Positions 63,715-64,000 of a stretch of DNA of 64,000 bases are shown piece after piece. A model generated the notes under the pieces. It had not been told where the DNA came from, ran no database searches, and saw nothing but the letters and a program-made list of their open reading frames with translations. The stretch's first letter is position 1; each line of letters starts with the position of its first letter. The translations under genes were made by a program, and so were the position numbers. The stretch lies in the NCBI RefSeq assembly GCF_000773685.1, contig NZ_JPQO01000206.1, forward strand, positions 1 through 64,000, given 5' to 3'. This DNA comes from Acinetobacter sp. HR7 (GTDB lineage Bacteria; Pseudomonadota; Gammaproteobacteria; Pseudomonadales; Moraxellaceae).

Positions 63715-63743
63715 GTTGGACAAGGTGCTGCATTTTGTCCAAC
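63715..63743. promoter_or_regulatory. Perfect inverted repeat before the AraC-type gene
   Basis: GTTGGACAA and TTGTCCAAC, 9-bp arms with an 11-base spacer, 82 bases before the AraC-type start. It could be an operator or the MaoC terminator; only a few T follow (CAATTTT). Confidence 0.5.
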
Positions 63744-63824
63744 AATTTTGCTGATAAAAATGAACTTTTCATGCCAATATGGGCAAATAAATAGAAAAAA
63801 TTGACAGAGTGCAACGGATCGCGC

Positions 63825-64000
63825 ATGAAAACGATTGCTCCACGCCAGGACCAAGGCATCCCAGGTGTCTATGGACTGTTGCTTCTCGACGTTATCTCCC
63901 GCTGGGGCTATAACGATGAGTCGCTATTTAAACCTTTTAATCTGACCAGTGAGCAACTGGCTGATCCTGATTTCCGTATTCCAACTGCCGTGGCCAATGA
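63825..64000 (+). CDS. AraC-family regulator, N-terminal part (runs off the window)
   Basis: The frame opens at ATG 63825 and is still open at the window edge (58 codons). It reads MKTIAPRQDQGIPGVYGLLL and goes on LDVISRWGYNDESLF and FNLTSEQLADPDFRIPTAVA. This looks like the arabinose-type binding domain found before the AraC HTH (OruR/ArgR-like group). The HTH lies outside. The ribosome site is poor. Confidence 0.65.
   Translation, partial: MKTIAPRQDQGIPGVYGLLLLDVISRWGYNDESLFKPFNLTSEQLADPDFRIPTAVAN

Overview
The window reads as chromosomal DNA of an Acinetobacter species. The genus call rests on gene content and sequence style: a ben/cat beta-ketoadipate cluster with a BenM/CatM-type LysR regulator, a DcaP-type porin, an AlkK-like ligase, a urease cluster and moderate-to-low GC. 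The species cannot be fixed from sequence alone. About 57 protein genes are supported. I see no tRNA, rRNA, CRISPR array or insertion sequence.

Layout. 0.1-4.8 kb (minus): acyl-CoA metabolism (CoA-transferase, thiolase, acyl-CoA dehydrogenase). 5.1-10.5 kb (minus): a lipoprotein, an acyl desaturase with its ferredoxin-type reductase, an AlkK-like fatty acyl-CoA ligase and a small membrane protein. 10.7-12.1 kb: a MocR-type regulator. 12.2-27.6 kb: a complete benzoate/catechol catabolic region. A porin and BenK face left, then comes benM, and divergently catB-catC-catA-benABCDE-catIJFD runs as one array. It would take benzoate through catechol and cis,cis-muconate to succinyl-CoA and acetyl-CoA.

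27.7-39.4 kb: an EamA-type permease, a FixL/FixJ (StyS/StyR-like) two-component system, and convergent to it a ten-gene minus-strand operon. That operon encodes an outer-membrane channel, an acetamidase/formamidase, a Rieske oxygenase, a 117-residue protein of unknown function, a SnoaL-like protein, a StyA-like flavoprotein monooxygenase, a flavin reductase, an SDR, a Rieske ferredoxin and a ferredoxin reductase. The gene set partly resembles indole (iif) and indoleacetate (iac) catabolic clusters, but the combination matches neither. I take it as the least described system here. Promoters of the kinase and the operon share an AAAC-N5/6-GTTT motif, and the unit lies between the 5' end of the EamA gene and a decayed copy of that end.

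40-45.8 kb: an AT-rich membrane gene and the urease cluster in the order EFG-D-ABC. 46-51.4 kb: a metallopeptidase, a TetR regulator and a copper module (copA, frameshifted cueR, copZ-like). 51.5-55 kb: cysK, a dithiol ArsR-type regulator and a SulP transporter. 55-64 kb: SstT, DUF1275 and DUF2058 proteins, an orphan ParA, a lipoprotein, a YbdG-like mechanosensitive channel, an ABC exporter, a MaoC-like hydratase and the start of an AraC-type regulator.

Two themes recur. Two gene modules sit between an intact gene and a decayed fragment of that same gene. GC-rich CTCCTCCCTT/AAGGGAGG repeats interrupt the cat and ure clusters, and one of them appears to provide the Shine-Dalgarno sequence of catD.
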